Of a DNA stretch of 64,000 nucleotides, positions 16,569-25,397 are shown in pieces (the stretch's first letter is position 1; each line of letters opens with the position of its first letter). Made by a program: the position numbers and the translations under genes. The stretch is from positions 1 through 64,000 of the forward strand of contig CACBUE010000001.1 in the NCBI GenBank assembly GCA_902542325.1, in the 5' to 3' direction. This stretch comes from an uncultured SAR86 cluster bacterium. Lineage in GTDB: Bacteria > Pseudomonadota > Gammaproteobacteria > Magnimaribacterales > Magnimaribacteraceae. The notes beneath the pieces are model-generated. The model was given only the letters and a program-made list of their open reading frames with translations. It was not told where the DNA came from and did no database searches.

Positions 16569-19252
16569 TATTTTTTTCTAGCATTTTTCCTAGCCATTTT
16601 TGCTTCTGCTCTTCTTAGTCTTCTGTTGCCCTGCTCTTTAGTAGTTGCTTCTTCTTGCCTGGCTGGAGTCAATGCAGATTCAGGACTAGGATGGTCTAGA
16701 TTCTGAGCTTGATTTTGTTTCGGAAGGTTCAAGTCTCCAGAATCTTCTAATTCAATTTCCACTCTTGATAAGAATCTTATGCCCTCTAATCTTATCTTAT
16801 TTAAAAGGCTCTCAAATAATTCAAATGATTCTCTTCTAAATTCAAGTTTGGGGTTTTTACTGGCATAACTTCTAAGGCCAATACCTTGTCTCAAGGCATC
16901 TACCTCTGCTAGATGATCTTTCCAAGCATTATCAATTATCTGAAGGAGTATTTGCTTCTCAAAATCTCTCATGACTGGACCTATGCTACTGCTCTTTTCA
17001 CTATAAGCCTGATTTGCAGACAAGAGTATTTTTTGCTCTACATCTTCTCGCGTCATATTACTCTCTGACGCAATCCATTGTTTGATTGGAATTTGTAGTC
17101 CAAATATATTTGATAAAGAACTTTCCAACACATCAGTATTCCATTCGTGAGGCTCTAAATCTCCAAGAGAAACAGAATCTAATTCATCTGAAATTATGGT
17201 TTCTCTCATAGAGTCAAGCAGTTCAGTTATAACGTCAGACTCAAGAATATTATTTCTTTGTGAATAGATAATTTGTCTTTGCTCGTTTGCCATATCATCA
17301 TATTCAAGTAGCATTTTCCTAATATCGAAATTTCTTCCTTCAACTCTTTTTTGCGCTCTCTCTATCGCTCCGCTCAACATCCTATGTTCGATAGATTCTC
17401 CTTCCTCCAAACCTACTCTTTGCATAATATTTTTGAATTGATCGGAAGCAAATATTCTCATCAGATTATCTTCAAGAGAAATATAAAATCTTGAAGAACC
17501 AGGATCACCTTGTCTGCCTGAACGTCCTCTAAGTTGATTATCCATTCTTCTAGATTCATTTCTTTCGGTCCCAATAACGTGTAAACCTCCAGAATTAATA
17601 ACCTCTGAATTTAGATTTTTCCATTTAGATTCCAATTCTTCTTTTTTCGAATCATCTTTGTGCTTTTCAAGCTCTGCTTCCCAGTTTCCGCCCAGAACTA
17701 TATCTGTTCCCCTACCTGCCATATTGGTAGCTATAGTAATAACACCTGGTTTACCAGCTTGTGAAATTATTTCAGCTTCTTTTGCATGATTTTTTGCATT
17801 GAGAACTTGGTGTTCAATATTCTCCTTTTTTAAAAGGCTAGATAAAAGCTCTGAACTTTCTAAAGATGCTGTGCCAACGAGTATGGGATTACCTTTATTT
17901 TTATAGTCTTTAATTTCATTTATTACAGCTTTATATTTTTCAGCTTGGGTTAAATACACAAGATCATTTTTATCATCACGAACCATAGGTTCATTGGTTG
18001 GAACTTCTAGAACATTGAGACCATAGATTTCAGCAAACTCCTCAGCTTCTGTGCTTGCTGTGCCAGTCATCCCAGATAATTTTTCATATTGCCTGAAATA
18101 ATTTTGGAAAGTACAAGACGCCAGAGTCTGACTTTCCATTTGTATGGGTACATTTTCTTTTTGCTCTATAGCTTGGTGTAAACCATCAGCCAATCTTCTT
18201 CCCGGCATCGCTCTGCCTGTGTTTTCATCAATTAATACTACTTGGTTATTTTGGACCATGTAGTCAACATCTTTCTTGAAAAGAAAGTGAGCTCTTAATG
18301 AGGATTGAATATAGTGAAGAAGTCTTAAATTTCCTGAAGAGTAAAGACTTTGATCTTCTTCGAGTAAATTATCATCTTTTAATAGCTGCTCGATGAAATC
18401 ATGTCCGAAATCCGTCAGCTCAACCTGCTTTGATTTCTCATCTATAATAAAATGACCTGTATCTTTCTTATTTTGATCTTGGTCATCCTCTTCATCTGCC
18501 TCAATAATAGTTTGTTCTTCTAATTTAGGAATAAATTTGCTAATTTTTTGATAGATCTGAGCTGTATTTTCTGCTGGTCCGGAAATAACAAGAGGAGTCC
18601 TTGCTTCATCTATAAGAATAGAATCTACTTCATCAATGATTGCAAAATAATAGTCATTCATCATCCTATCATTTGTATTCACAACCATATTATTTCTAAG
18701 AAAATCAAACCCAAGCTCATTATTAGTTGCGTATATCACATCTGCTTCATAAGCAGCTTTTCTTTCTTCTAGTTGCTGTCCTGGAATGATAAAAGATACA
18801 GACATACCTAGATTTTCATATATTGGCCCCATCCATTCTGCATCTCTTTTTGCTAAGTAATCATTCACTGTAACTAATATAACTTTTCTTTCTGTTATGG
18901 AATTGAGGTAGGAGGGCAAGGTAGCTACAAGCGTTTTACCTTCTCCAGTAGCCATTTCAGCTATTTGACAATTGTGAAGGGCTATTCCACCTATCAGCTG
19001 GCAATCGTAGTGCCTTAAACCAAGCTGTCTTGTGCTTACCTCTCTAACGACAGCAAAAGCTTCAGGGAGCAGATCATCTAAAGATTCTCCATTGTTGTGG
19101 CGGTCAATAAAATTTTCTCTCTTTTTCTTGAGATCTTCGTTGGTGAGCTTTGAATACTCTTCCTCAAGGGAATTGATAGAATTCACCAAAGGTTGAATTT
19201 TTTTTAATACTTTCTGGTTTTTTGAACCAAATATTTTATCTAATAAACCCAT
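16568..19252 (-). CDS. secA: preprotein translocase ATPase SecA, without the C-terminal zinc domain
   Basis: Motor ATPase that drives secreted proteins through SecYEG. The 894 residues include Walker A ATGEGKT (101-107), the DEVDSILIDEARTPL region, the preprotein cross-linking domain, and second-motor motifs NMAGRGTDIVLGG and QLRGRSGRQGDPG. The C-terminus (about 846-894) is a linker plus a Lys/Arg-rich tail with no cysteines, so the zinc finger that binds SecB and phospholipid in E. coli is missing. Lies between lpxC and argJ, the usual neighbours. Confidence 0.97.
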   Translation of the reverse strand: MGLLDKIFGSKNQKVLKKIQPLVNSINSLEEEYSKLTNEDLKKKRENFIDRHNNGESLDDLLPEAFAVVREVSTRQLGLRHYDCQLIGGIALHNCQIAEMATGEGKTLVATLPSYLNSITERKVILVTVNDYLAKRDAEWMGPIYENLGMSVSFIIPGQQLEERKAAYEADVIYATNNELGFDFLRNNMVVNTNDRMMNDYYFAIIDEVDSILIDEARTPLVISGPAENTAQIYQKISKFIPKLEEQTIIEADEEDDQDQNKKDTGHFIIDEKSKQVELTDFGHDFIEQLLKDDNLLEEDQSLYSSGNLRLLHYIQSSLRAHFLFKKDVDYMVQNNQVVLIDENTGRAMPGRRLADGLHQAIEQKENVPIQMESQTLASCTFQNYFRQYEKLSGMTGTASTEAEEFAEIYGLNVLEVPTNEPMVRDDKNDLVYLTQAEKYKAVINEIKDYKNKGNPILVGTASLESSELLSSLLKKENIEHQVLNAKNHAKEAEIISQAGKPGVITIATNMAGRGTDIVLGGNWEAELEKHKDDSKKEELESKWKNLNSEVINSGGLHVIGTERNESRRMDNQLRGRSGRQGDPGSSRFYISLEDNLMRIFASDQFKNIMQRVGLEEGESIEHRMLSGAIERAQKRVEGRNFDIRKMLLEYDDMANEQRQIIYSQRNNILESDVITELLDSMRETIISDELDSVSLGDLEPHEWNTDVLESSLSNIFGLQIPIKQWIASESNMTREDVEQKILLSANQAYSEKSSSIGPVMRDFEKQILLQIIDNAWKDHLAEVDALRQGIGLRSYASKNPKLEFRRESFELFESLLNKIRLEGIRFLSRVEIELEDSGDLNLPKQNQAQNLDHPSPESALTPARQEEATTKEQGNRRLRRAEAKMARKNARKK

Positions 19253-19305
19253 AAAAATTTGTTAGGCGCAATTCTAACAGTTGCTAACGAATATCAGATA
19301 AAAAA

Positions 19306-20226
19306 TTATCCCGAACTAGGATCAATGATGGGCTCGAGGTATTTGATGGGAGAATTCACTGGATCATCATAAGTTTTAACTTCCCATGTATCTGGTCTAG
19401 CAATGAGTTCTCTTAAAAGTGCATTATTTACTTTATGACCTGACTTATAGCCTTCGAAAGAGCCTACCAAATTATGACCAAGTAAGTATAAATCCCCAAT
19501 AGCATCTAGGATTTTATGCTTGATCATTTCATTCTCAACCCGCAAACCATCTTCATTTAATATGCAATCATCACCAATGGCTATTGTGTTTTTTACACTT
19601 GCTCCTAGGGCAAGATTATTTTCATTTAAAGTTTCTAGCTCGCTCATAAATCCAAAAGTCCTTGCTCTGCTTACTTCTCTTACAAATGAAGTGCTATTAA
19701 AGTTAACTGAGGCTTTTGTAGCATGATCCTTGTGAACTGGGTGGTCATATAACATTGTAAAATCTACTTTGAATCCATCAAAAGGTGATACTTGAGCCCA
19801 AGCATCATCATGGGATACTTTCACTGTATCTTTTATCCTTATGAATTTTTTTATTTGGTCTTGTTCAAGTAAACCAGCAGATTCTAATAAGAATACAAAT
19901 GGTGCAGCGCTTCCATCCATTATAGGAATTTCAGGTCCATTTACTTCTACATATGCGTTATCAATACCTAGTCCTGCTATAGCAGACATGAGATGTTCTA
20001 TAGTTGAGATTCTTGTCTCTCCTGAAGTTAGGCTAGTAGATAATGAAGTATCGCCAACATTCTCTGCCGAAGCCTTTATTTCAACAACAGGATCTAAATC
20101 AACTCTTTTAAAAATAATCCCTGTATCTGTAGGTGCAGGAAGAATCTTTAATATGATCGGATTTCCCGTATGTAAACCTACACCAAATGCCTTAATAGGA
20201 TTTTGCAGGGTTCTTTGAGTGAGCAT
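19306..20226 (-). CDS. lpxC: UDP-3-O-acyl-N-acetylglucosamine deacetylase
   Basis: First committed step of lipid A synthesis, a zinc deacetylase, marking this as a Gram-negative with LPS. In 306 residues the ligands are visible: His in [13 protein letters not shown], and His and Asp in HKILDAIGD; the catalytic His lies in SGHKVNN near the C-terminus. The N-terminal [17 protein letters not shown] is typical. Upstream of secA on the same strand with a 53-nt gap, as in many gammaproteobacteria, although ftsZ/ftsA are not adjacent. Confidence 0.96.
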   Translation of the reverse strand: MLTQRTLQNPIKAFGVGLHTGNPIILKILPAPTDTGIIFKRVDLDPVVEIKASAENVGDTSLSTSLTSGETRISTIEHLMSAIAGLGIDNAYVEVNGPEIPIMDGSAAPFVFLLESAGLLEQDQIKKFIRIKDTVKVSHDDAWAQVSPFDGFKVDFTMLYDHPVHKDHATKASVNFNSTSFVREVSRARTFGFMSELETLNENNLALGASVKNTIAIGDDCILNEDGLRVENEMIKHKILDAIGDLYLLGHNLVGSFEGYKSGHKVNNALLRELIARPDTWEVKTYDDPVNSPIKYLEPIIDPSSG

Positions 20227-20248
20227 TTTGTTATTCTATAGATAAAGT

Positions 20249-20998
20249 TTAATTAAAAGAATTATTTTGTTTTTTGATCTCAAACAGCATTATCCCGGCA
20301 CTCACTGATGCATTTAAACTATCCATTTTTTCCGACATCTTTATCTTTATGAGTTCATCACAATTTTCTCTAGTTAGCCTTCTAATGCCTTTATTTTCAG
20401 ATCCAATTATCAACGCCAACTTCTTGGGGTAATTAATTTCGTTATAACCTAATGAGGCTTTAAGATCACTTCCATACACTGCTACTCCCATTTCTTTTAG
20501 ATTATTAATTGTCCTCACTATGTTAGTGACAATAACAAATGGAATAAGTTCTGAAGCTCCGCAGGATATTTTCCTAACTGTAGGGGTGAGATGACAAGAT
20601 CTATTCTTTGGGACTATTACTGCATCGACATCTGCTGCAGCCGCACTTCTTAAGCATGCTCCGACATTATGAGGATCTGAGAGTCCATCTAAAATAAGAA
20701 ATGTAAGGTTAGGTCTTTCAATTATTGATTGGATGAACGCTTCAGATTCTTCTAATCTCTTATTACATGTCACCGCAATACTTTGATGATTAATATCTTT
20801 AAATTCCTTTTCAAAAAATTCAGGATCTTTTTTAGTAATTTTTATTTTATTTTTTTCAGCTTCATCAACAACAGACTCGATCCTTGCATTTAAGGCTTCG
20901 CCAACATACAGAGATTGAACCGATTTAGGTCTCGAGATGATTATTTGGTTGACTGTATTTAAGCCACACACCAATTCCTGATCTGAATTTGAACTCAT
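20249..20998 (-). CDS. rlmB: 23S rRNA (Gm2251) 2'-O-methyltransferase, SpoU family
   Basis: A 249-residue SPOUT methyltransferase. The three SpoU motifs are present: LDGLSDPHNVGACLRSA, LIIGSENKGI, and MDSLNASVSAGIMLFE, which form the SAM-binding knot. The N-terminal L30e-like substrate-binding domain (residues 1-85) supports RlmB, which modifies G2251 in the peptidyl-transferase P loop. The start overlaps the rnr stop by 4 nt, the classical rnr-rlmB operon. Confidence 0.92.
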   Translation of the reverse strand: MSSNSDQELVCGLNTVNQIIISRPKSVQSLYVGEALNARIESVVDEAEKNKIKITKKDPEFFEKEFKDINHQSIAVTCNKRLEESEAFIQSIIERPNLTFLILDGLSDPHNVGACLRSAAAADVDAVIVPKNRSCHLTPTVRKISCGASELIPFVIVTNIVRTINNLKEMGVAVYGSDLKASLGYNEINYPKKLALIIGSENKGIRRLTRENCDELIKIKMSEKMDSLNASVSAGIMLFEIKKQNNSFN

Positions 20999-22932
20999 TT
21001 AACTAATCTAAGGTCTACTTTCTGAGAGAAGACTTCCACTTTTTCAATTGTTGCTTTAACCTCGTCTCCAAGAGAGTATGAGTGTCTTGAGCTATTGCTT
21101 TGTAGCATCTTACTATCTTCATCGAAGACATAATACTCATTACGCGGTAGATACTTTATGTGGCAGAGACCTTCAATATTTATCTCTTTTAAGTGAATAA
21201 ATAGACCAAAATTAGTAACACCAATTATCTGACCATTAAAAGTATTTCCAATATTCTCAGAAGCAAAAGCACACTTCAGCTGGTTTAGGGCTTCTCTTTC
21301 AGCTTTTTCGGCAATTCTTTCCTTTATGGAACAACTTTTTGAAGATTCTATTAACTGGTCATGGCTATAAACAGGTTTAGTTTTTATGGGATTTTCAGAT
21401 ATTTTGATATGTCCATGATTAGACTTTATTAGAGATTTTATTGCTCTATGAACAAGTAAATCAGGATATCTTCTTATTGGAGAAGTGAAGTGAGAATAGT
21501 TTGAGTAATTAAGGGCATAGTGGATTGCAACATCAGCTTCGTAAGTAGCCAAGCTCATAGAATATAAAATTTGCGAGTGAATGATGCTCTTATCTTTTCT
21601 ATCCTCTGCTATTTTAGCAAGAGATGTTAATTTTTTTATGTCACTACCATCACCCAAAGAAGCATTAATTTTTCTACTCCTTAAAAATTTTTCAAGAGTT
21701 TTAATTTTTAATATATCTGGCTTTGGGTGAACCCTGAAGACGGATGGCATTTTATGTTTCAAACATAATTCAGCAGCTGATATATTTGCTGCTAGCATGA
21801 ATTCTTCGATCATCATATGAGAAATCTCTCTAGGTGAATCAATAAATTTTACAATTTTCTGATTTTCTATCTTAGGGATGTATGTTGGTACTTCGAGCTC
21901 TAGCGAGCCCCTTTCAACTCTATTTTTCTTTAATCTTCTATAAATTTTTAATAGAACTCTTAAAGAATCTGCGTAGGGCTTTTTAAATTGTTTTTTCTCT
22001 ATTTCCCGTGTAACTGTAGGGTAAGTCAATCTAGACTTAGAATTGATTATTGCTTCAAAAAAAGAAGTATCCATGAGACTTCCATCTTCACTGACAGTAG
22101 TTTTACAAACTATACAGAATCTATCTTTATCAGGTTTTAATGAACACAAGTCATTACTTAATTCCTCTGGCAACATAGGAATTACTCTCTGCGAAAAATA
22201 AACTGAGGTTCCTCTATCAAAAGCTTCATCATCTAGATGACTTCCTTCATCTATATAACGTGCAACATCGGCTATTGCTACGTATAAAATTAGATTTCCA
22301 TCCTCATCCTTTTCTCCTAGTACAGCGTCATCAAAGTCTTTTGCGCTTTTTCCATCTATAGTCACAAAAGTTTTACCTCTGAGATCTACTACAGATTCAA
22401 TATCAAAATTCTTATCTTTTAACTTTCTCGATTCATTAATTACCGCCTTAGGCCATTCGCGTTTAAGATTATGATTAGTTACAGCCATCTCATATGCCAA
22501 ACTAAATTCATTATCTAAATCGAATAAAGAAATAAGATTTGCTTCAGGCAGTGTTTCTAGACTGGGTTGTTTATACATCGAAAATTTACCGATGCCACCA
22601 TCTTTTATCATTTTAGGATACGGCTCTTTGATTAAAACCCTTAAATCATTTTCGAAGCCCATGGGACTAGTGTATAACCTTTTTCCTCTTCTAAATATCT
22701 TCCCAATAAATTCACTTGTATTTTCTGAAATGACTTTATCTATTTTTGCCCAACCTTTTGGAGTAAGAGAAAATTGAACTAAGTCTCCAGGCATTGCTTT
22801 AAACACTTCTTTCTTTCCAAGTTTAAATTGAGAATCATATTTGGAATCATCGACATAAAATCCTCTGGATTTATTAGATTTTTTTACAATCCCTCTAAGT
22901 GCTTTAGAGGTTTGTTTATATGATTTTTTCAA
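20995..22932 (-). CDS. rnr: ribonuclease R (short form)
   Basis: Processive 3'-5' exoribonuclease that degrades structured RNA. The RNB active-site run TIDGKSAKDFDDAV supplies the acidic metal ligands, with RGTSVYFSQRVIPMLPE and HFTSPIRRYPDL further on; a C-terminal S1 domain begins near GNTFNGQIIGVTNFGLF. At 645 residues it is far shorter than E. coli RNase R (about 813): it lacks the N-terminal helix-turn-helix and the Lys-rich C-terminal tail. Sequence motifs and the rlmB neighbour argue for RNase R rather than RNase II. Confidence 0.92.
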   Translation of the reverse strand: MKKSYKQTSKALRGIVKKSNKSRGFYVDDSKYDSQFKLGKKEVFKAMPGDLVQFSLTPKGWAKIDKVISENTSEFIGKIFRRGKRLYTSPMGFENDLRVLIKEPYPKMIKDGGIGKFSMYKQPSLETLPEANLISLFDLDNEFSLAYEMAVTNHNLKREWPKAVINESRKLKDKNFDIESVVDLRGKTFVTIDGKSAKDFDDAVLGEKDEDGNLILYVAIADVARYIDEGSHLDDEAFDRGTSVYFSQRVIPMLPEELSNDLCSLKPDKDRFCIVCKTTVSEDGSLMDTSFFEAIINSKSRLTYPTVTREIEKKQFKKPYADSLRVLLKIYRRLKKNRVERGSLELEVPTYIPKIENQKIVKFIDSPREISHMMIEEFMLAANISAAELCLKHKMPSVFRVHPKPDILKIKTLEKFLRSRKINASLGDGSDIKKLTSLAKIAEDRKDKSIIHSQILYSMSLATYEADVAIHYALNYSNYSHFTSPIRRYPDLLVHRAIKSLIKSNHGHIKISENPIKTKPVYSHDQLIESSKSCSIKERIAEKAEREALNQLKCAFASENIGNTFNGQIIGVTNFGLFIHLKEINIEGLCHIKYLPRNEYYVFDEDSKMLQSNSSRHSYSLGDEVKATIEKVEVFSQKVDLRLVK

Positions 22933-23060
22933 TGGATGGATTTCTGTTAAGCATTTTGCTTTTAACTAACTAGTGTATTTTAAATCATTAAGTTCTCTAA
23001 GAGTGATTTTTGTATTAGTACAAGGTTGCTTGCTAATAACTTAGCTATTAAAGTTGTGTT

Positions 23061-23219
23061 ATGCATATTGGAATTATTATTTCTTTAATATTTATTAGCC
23101 TTTTATTCTTTCTTTGGCAATATTCGAAAGGAGAGCAAGTTGGAAGAAGAATTGGTTTCTTATTAAATATTTGGGGAGCAGTAATAGTATTCTACTTATT
23201 CATGGTTGTTTTTTTATAA
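23061..23219 (+). CDS. small membrane protein, 52 residues
   Basis: An ATG-to-TAA frame encoding 52 residues: a hydrophobic helix (about 3-19), a charged loop YSKGEQVGRR, and a second hydrophobic helix (about 33-52). The hydrophobic-charged-hydrophobic layout is unlikely by chance in a non-coding gap and fits a two-helix inner-membrane hairpin. It ends 12 nt before the acyl-CoA synthetase start. No strong ribosome site precedes it and I recognise no family. Confidence 0.5.
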   Translation: MHIGIIISLIFISLLFFLWQYSKGEQVGRRIGFLLNIWGAVIVFYLFMVVFL

Positions 23220-23231
23220 CTGGGGAAATTT

Positions 23232-24776
23232 ATGTCTGTCAAACATTATGATTGGTCAGCTTATCATGCTTACGTGAGGCCAACTAAGATAGCGATTCGT
23301 GATTTGAGTGCAAAACAAAGTCTTACTTACAAAGAGCTTGATGATAGAGCTTGTCTCTTAGCAAATTGGTTACAAAGAAAGGGAGTAGAAAAGGGTGATA
23401 GGGTCGCAATTTTATCTCAGAATTGTGCTGAATTTTTCGAACTAGAATTTGCATGTGCAAAAATAGGAGCTATTGAGCTCCCCTTAAATTGGCGATTAAC
23501 AAAACCTGAACTTGAATATATTCTTAATGACAGCACGCCTAAAGTTCTTATCTATGATGTATCTTTTTCCGATATCTCAAACGAATTAGTAAAAGACTGT
23601 AATATTTCCAGCTCTTTGGAGATTAATAAGGAAGATTTAGAAAGCGAGTATGAAATTACTTTAAAGGGATCTAGTTTTGATTACGATCAACCGGAAATTA
23701 CTCAAGAAGATTTGATTATGATCATGTATACATCTGGTACAACTGGTCACCCAAAAGGGGCGATGATTAATCATCAAATGCAACTGTATAACGTCATCAA
23801 TCTTGCCTCACCTGCATTTGTATCTACGGATACTGTTCAGCTAGTGGTTTTACCGCTTTTTCATACCGGGGGTATGAACTGCTATGCAAATCCTGTTTTG
23901 CATGCTGGTGGAGAATTAATTCTTATTAGAGATTTTGATCCTGGCTTAGCATTGTCAATTCTTGGAAATCCCGAATTTCAGGTATCTCATTTTTTTGCAG
24001 TTCCAGCCCCTTATCAATTCATGATGAATCATCCTGATTTTGATAGCACTGATTTATCAAGTCTGAAAGTTGCAGGAGTAGGTGGTGCTCCATGCGCAGA
24101 GGCAATACTCAGAACCTGGTCAGATAGAGGCGTTTCTATGATTCAGGGCTGGGGTATGACTGAGACAAGTCCTGGAGGAATAGGACTACCCGCTGAAGAT
24201 GCAGAAAGAAAGTTAGGCTCTGCAGGAAAACCATTATTACATACAGAAGTTAAAGTAGTTGATGATGAAGGTAAGGAACTCCCTTGGGGAGAAGTAGGTG
24301 AGCTCTATATTAGAGGTCCTAATATTACACCTGGTTACTGGAATAATGAAGAAGCTACAAAGAACTCTTTCGAAGACGATTGGCTTAAAACTGGTGATGC
24401 AGCTAGATTTGATGATGAAGGCTTTATCTATATCGTAGATCGCTGGAAAGATATGTATATATCAGGTGGAGAAAACGTTTATCCAGCGGAAGTTGAAAAT
24501 GTTCTTTATCAACTCCCGGAAATTGCTGAGGCAGCAATTATTGGTGTTCCAGATGAGAGATGGGGTGAGACAGGTATAGCTTTCATAAGCCTCAAACCGG
24601 AACAAATGCTGGAAGAAAAAGATATCATCCAGCATTGTCTAAATAACCTCGCAAAATTTAAAGTACCAAATTCAGTAGAGTTTTTAGATGCCTTACCCAG
24701 AAATGCTACTGGTAAAGTTTTAAAAAGGAATTTAAGAGATGATCTTCTTGGATCAGATGCTCCTGCAATTTCATGA
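23232..24776 (+). CDS. AMP-forming acyl-CoA synthetase / ligase
   Basis: A 514-residue adenylate-forming enzyme that activates a carboxylic acid with ATP and loads it on CoA. ATP loop YTSGTTGHPKGA (166-177), GWGMTETSPG, hinge DRWKDMYISGGENVYP and C-terminal catalytic Lys495 (ATGKVLK) are intact. The GGGGA ribosome site lies just before ATG 23232. The acid may be a fatty, aromatic or terpenoid acid; the neighbourhood (GST, LDI-like protein, SDR, VOC protein) suggests a catabolic acid rather than membrane fatty acid turnover. It overlaps the GST gene by 4 nt. Confidence 0.9.
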   Translation: MSVKHYDWSAYHAYVRPTKIAIRDLSAKQSLTYKELDDRACLLANWLQRKGVEKGDRVAILSQNCAEFFELEFACAKIGAIELPLNWRLTKPELEYILNDSTPKVLIYDVSFSDISNELVKDCNISSSLEINKEDLESEYEITLKGSSFDYDQPEITQEDLIMIMYTSGTTGHPKGAMINHQMQLYNVINLASPAFVSTDTVQLVVLPLFHTGGMNCYANPVLHAGGELILIRDFDPGLALSILGNPEFQVSHFFAVPAPYQFMMNHPDFDSTDLSSLKVAGVGGAPCAEAILRTWSDRGVSMIQGWGMTETSPGGIGLPAEDAERKLGSAGKPLLHTEVKVVDDEGKELPWGEVGELYIRGPNITPGYWNNEEATKNSFEDDWLKTGDAARFDDEGFIYIVDRWKDMYISGGENVYPAEVENVLYQLPEIAEAAIIGVPDERWGETGIAFISLKPEQMLEEKDIIQHCLNNLAKFKVPNSVEFLDALPRNATGKVLKRNLRDDLLGSDAPAIS

Positions 24777-25390
24777 TGAAGCTTTATGATTTTCCCCAAG
24801 CACCTAACCCAAGAAGGGTAAAAATATTTGCCGAAGAAAAGCAAATAGCCTTAGAGCTTGTCAACTGTGATATGGCAAGCAGAGAGCATAAGTCACCAGA
24901 ATTTTTAAAAAAGAACCCCAGTGGAAAAATTCCTGTATTAGAACTAGAAGATGGAAGATGCATATCAGAATCAATACCTATCTGCAGATATCTAGAGAGT
25001 CTCGAGCCAGAACCTAACTTATTTGGAGAAGATGCTTTTGAGACTTCATTCATCGAAAGTAGAAATAGACACATAGAGTTAGAACTTTGGACTCAGATCG
25101 GAACTTCATGGGTTAATGGACCAATTGTTGGCGCTATGGGTTTATTTAAGCAGATTCCAGCTGCCAAAGAAGCAAGTGATAATAATGTTAATTCTTACTA
25201 TAAAAGATTAGATAATGAATTCTCATCTTCAGAATATGTGGCGGGAAATAGGTATACTGTTGCAGACATTACTCTTCTATCAGCTATAGACTTTGCTTCG
25301 AGTATGGTAGAGCTTAAACCTCATGAGAGTCTAAAAAATCTGCATAGATGGCATAATCAGATACTATCAAGACCTAGTTCATCAATTTAA
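24773..25390 (+). CDS. glutathione S-transferase
   Basis: A 205-residue GST with an N-terminal thioredoxin-like domain (MKLYDFPQAPNPRRVKIFAEE, with the glutathione-contacting KIPVLELEDG and SESIPICRYLE segments) and a helical C-terminal domain (YTVADITLLSAIDFA). Starts inside the ligase stop codon (ATGA overlap), so the two are translationally coupled. In catabolic operons such GSTs act on electrophilic intermediates, epoxides or maleyl compounds; which applies here is unknown. Confidence 0.88.
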   Translation: MMKLYDFPQAPNPRRVKIFAEEKQIALELVNCDMASREHKSPEFLKKNPSGKIPVLELEDGRCISESIPICRYLESLEPEPNLFGEDAFETSFIESRNRHIELELWTQIGTSWVNGPIVGAMGLFKQIPAAKEASDNNVNSYYKRLDNEFSSSEYVAGNRYTVADITLLSAIDFASSMVELKPHESLKNLHRWHNQILSRPSSSI

Positions 25391-25397
25391 TAATCTA

